Below the pieces are notes generated by a model that saw only the letters and a program-made list of their open reading frames with translations, was not told where the DNA came from and did no database searches. Position numbers and translations under genes: made by a program. From the NCBI GenBank assembly GCA_021801945.1, contig JAKABE010000151.1:1-7438 (forward strand): 7,438 nt of DNA. The letters run 5' to 3'. The stretch comes from Acidobacteriota bacterium. Lineage in GTDB: Bacteria > Acidobacteriota > Terriglobia > Terriglobales > Acidobacteriaceae. Position 1 is the stretch's first letter, and every line of letters begins with the position of its first letter. This document shows, piece by piece, positions 6,226 to 7,438 of the stretch.

Positions 6226-7438
6226 TTAGGTTCGGTCAGCAATCAGCAAGCGGAGATCGCGCAGGTTTTGCCCCGTGGGTCCGGTGACCACGGCATCGCC
6301 GAGAGCCGTGAAGAGCGGGCAAGCGTTGAAGGTTGTCAGTGATTCCTCAGGAGCAAACCCGAAGGTGCGGGCGCGGGCCACGGTCGACGGATCCGTGATG
6401 GCTCCAGCTGACTGCGTATTGCCATCGATTCCATCGGAGCCGGCACTGAGCACCGTGAGGCGCTCGCCGGGATACTTCTGCAACTCCAGCGCGCAGGCCA
6501 GAGCTAACTGCTGATTGCGCCCGCCCGCGCCCGGCGTGCGGTTGAGCGTGACTGTTACTTCGCCCACGGAGATAAGGCATAGGCGCGGGTGCACAGCGCG
6601 CAGTGAGTGGAAGCGCTCCAGCAGATAGCGGGTGGCGTCGGCGTAATCCCAGTCGTCGCAACTGTTGTCAACCACGGTGAAAAAGCCGGCTTGCTGCGCC
6701 AATGCCCGAGCATTCTCCACCAGGTCCTGGCTGGAGAGAAGAATCTCGAAGACGGAATCGTGAAAAGCCTCGTCTTCGCCGACCATGCTGGCGGTCGCCA
6801 CGCGCCGCAAGTCCGCAACCGCGGAGCGGCTCGCCTTGGAAAAGAATGGAGGACGCCGCGCCTTGTTGCCGGGCGACTCGGGCAGATCGGCACGCTCAAA
6901 GAAGGCGCGCACAGAGGGCGGGAACTTCGCCGCCAGGTCATACTTTGCCATCAACTCGCGCACGTCCGCCACCGTCGAGTGATCGGGCGAAGTGGGCCCC
7001 GAGGAGAGCGCGTCCAGAGTGCGCAGCGGCACGTCGGGCAGTAGCAGGCTAATCTTGGTGGCATCGGGCGCGGCCATGGCCAGGCGGCCGGCCTTGACCG
7101 CGGAAAAATGCTTGCGGAGGGTATTGATCTCGTTGATGGGCGCACCAGAGGCCAACAGCGCCTGATGAAAGGCCTTGGCTTCCTCCAGCGTGATCTGCGG
7201 GTCAAGTGGCAGGTCAAAGATCGCCGATCCGCCGCCAGAAATGAGGAAAAGGACAAGTGTGTCCTTCTTTGCCTTCTTGAGGAGGGCCAGCGCCGCGCGC
7301 GCCGCGCTGAAGGAGTCTTCGTTGGGCAGCGGATGGCCGCCTTCAAAGTAACGAATTCGCCAGTTGCGGGTTTGGGGCAACTGAGTGGAACAGCAGATGC
7401 CGCGCAGACCCTTGCGGCGCTTCATGCGGTCGAGCAGC
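6226..7438 (-). CDS. Glycerate 2-kinase (DUF4147/MOFRL type), 5' end beyond the window
   Basis: A cytoplasmic enzyme phosphorylating D-glycerate with ATP to 2-phosphoglycerate, feeding lower glycolysis. The frame stays open to the right edge (LLDR precedes the Met at 7423-7425), and homologous sequence precedes that Met, so the true start lies outside, by recall of family length some 50 residues away. Numbering from the internal Met: EGGHPLPNEDS (28-38), SGGGSA (63-68), LRKHFSAVKAGRLA (103-116), SGPTSPDHST (142-151), then the C-terminal MOFRL domain with GEVTVTL (288-294), GAGGRNQQLAL (299-309), SAGSDGIDG (327-335) and GPTGQNLRDL (382-391). These are the family landmarks. The usual K-G-G-R-L reads KAGRL here (A112). 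A segment at about 190-225 between the domains looks longer than usual. It may be a glycerate or hydroxypyruvate-linked enzyme. No clear link to the neighbouring genes. Confidence 0.92.
   Translation of the reverse strand, partial: LLDRMKRRKGLRGICCSTQLPQTRNWRIRYFEGGHPLPNEDSFSAARAALALLKKAKKDTLVLFLISGGGSAIFDLPLDPQITLEEAKAFHQALLASGAPINEINTLRKHFSAVKAGRLAMAAPDATKISLLLPDVPLRTLDALSSGPTSPDHSTVADVRELMAKYDLAAKFPPSVRAFFERADLPESPGNKARRPPFFSKASRSAVADLRRVATASMVGEDEAFHDSVFEILLSSQDLVENARALAQQAGFFTVVDNSCDDWDYADATRYLLERFHSLRAVHPRLCLISVGEVTVTLNRTPGAGGRNQQLALACALELQKYPGERLTVLSAGSDGIDGNTQSAGAITDPSTVARARTFGFAPEESLTTFNACPLFTALGDAVVTGPTGQNLRDLRLLIADRT

Overview
The window is GC-rich bacterial chromosome, densely packed and with no mobile elements. 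Protein style (a sugar-porter MFS carrier with a large periplasmic insert, a divergent secreted GH20-like enzyme, a REC-HPt/NarL pair) suggests a soil-type Acidobacteriota (Terriglobia-like). That assignment rests on remembered family resemblance, not on a search, and is only moderately sure.

Layout, left to right: (1) 3-518 (+), the C-terminal part of a cation-efflux-like membrane protein, cut by the left edge and broken by two frame changes whose net effect restores the frame. (2) 494-2299 (-), a 601-residue sugar-porter MFS permease, overlapping the 3' end of the broken gene by 25 bp tail to tail. (3) 2300-2462, a 163-bp divergent intergenic region that must hold the promoters of both the permease and the next gene. 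(4) 2466-4622 (+), an exported GH20-type glycoside hydrolase (beta-N-acetylhexosaminidase-like) with a strong Shine-Dalgarno site and a signal peptide. (5) about 4709-5476 (+), a receiver domain fused to a histidine phosphotransfer (HPt) domain. (6) 5510-6172 (+), a NarL/FixJ response regulator. (7) 6226-7438 (-), a glycerate 2-kinase (DUF4147 + MOFRL type) running off the right edge and convergent with the regulator.

How they may work together: the divergent permease/hydrolase pair looks like a small scavenging unit, with the exported enzyme releasing sugars (probably amino sugars) and the permease importing them. The two signalling genes follow the hydrolase on the same strand with short gaps (86 and 33 bp) and could be co-transcribed with it. 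They carry receiver and HPt phosphorelay parts but no histidine kinase is in the window, so their input must come from elsewhere. The glycerate kinase feeds glycerate into lower glycolysis and shows no clear link to the rest. I see no RNA gene, CRISPR array, insertion sequence or prophage, and no gene-free stretch above 300 bp. The least ordinary features are the double frameshift, the permease insert and altered sugar-site motif, the non-canonical GH20 active-site motif with a long C-terminal extension, and the kinase-less REC-HPt/NarL pair.
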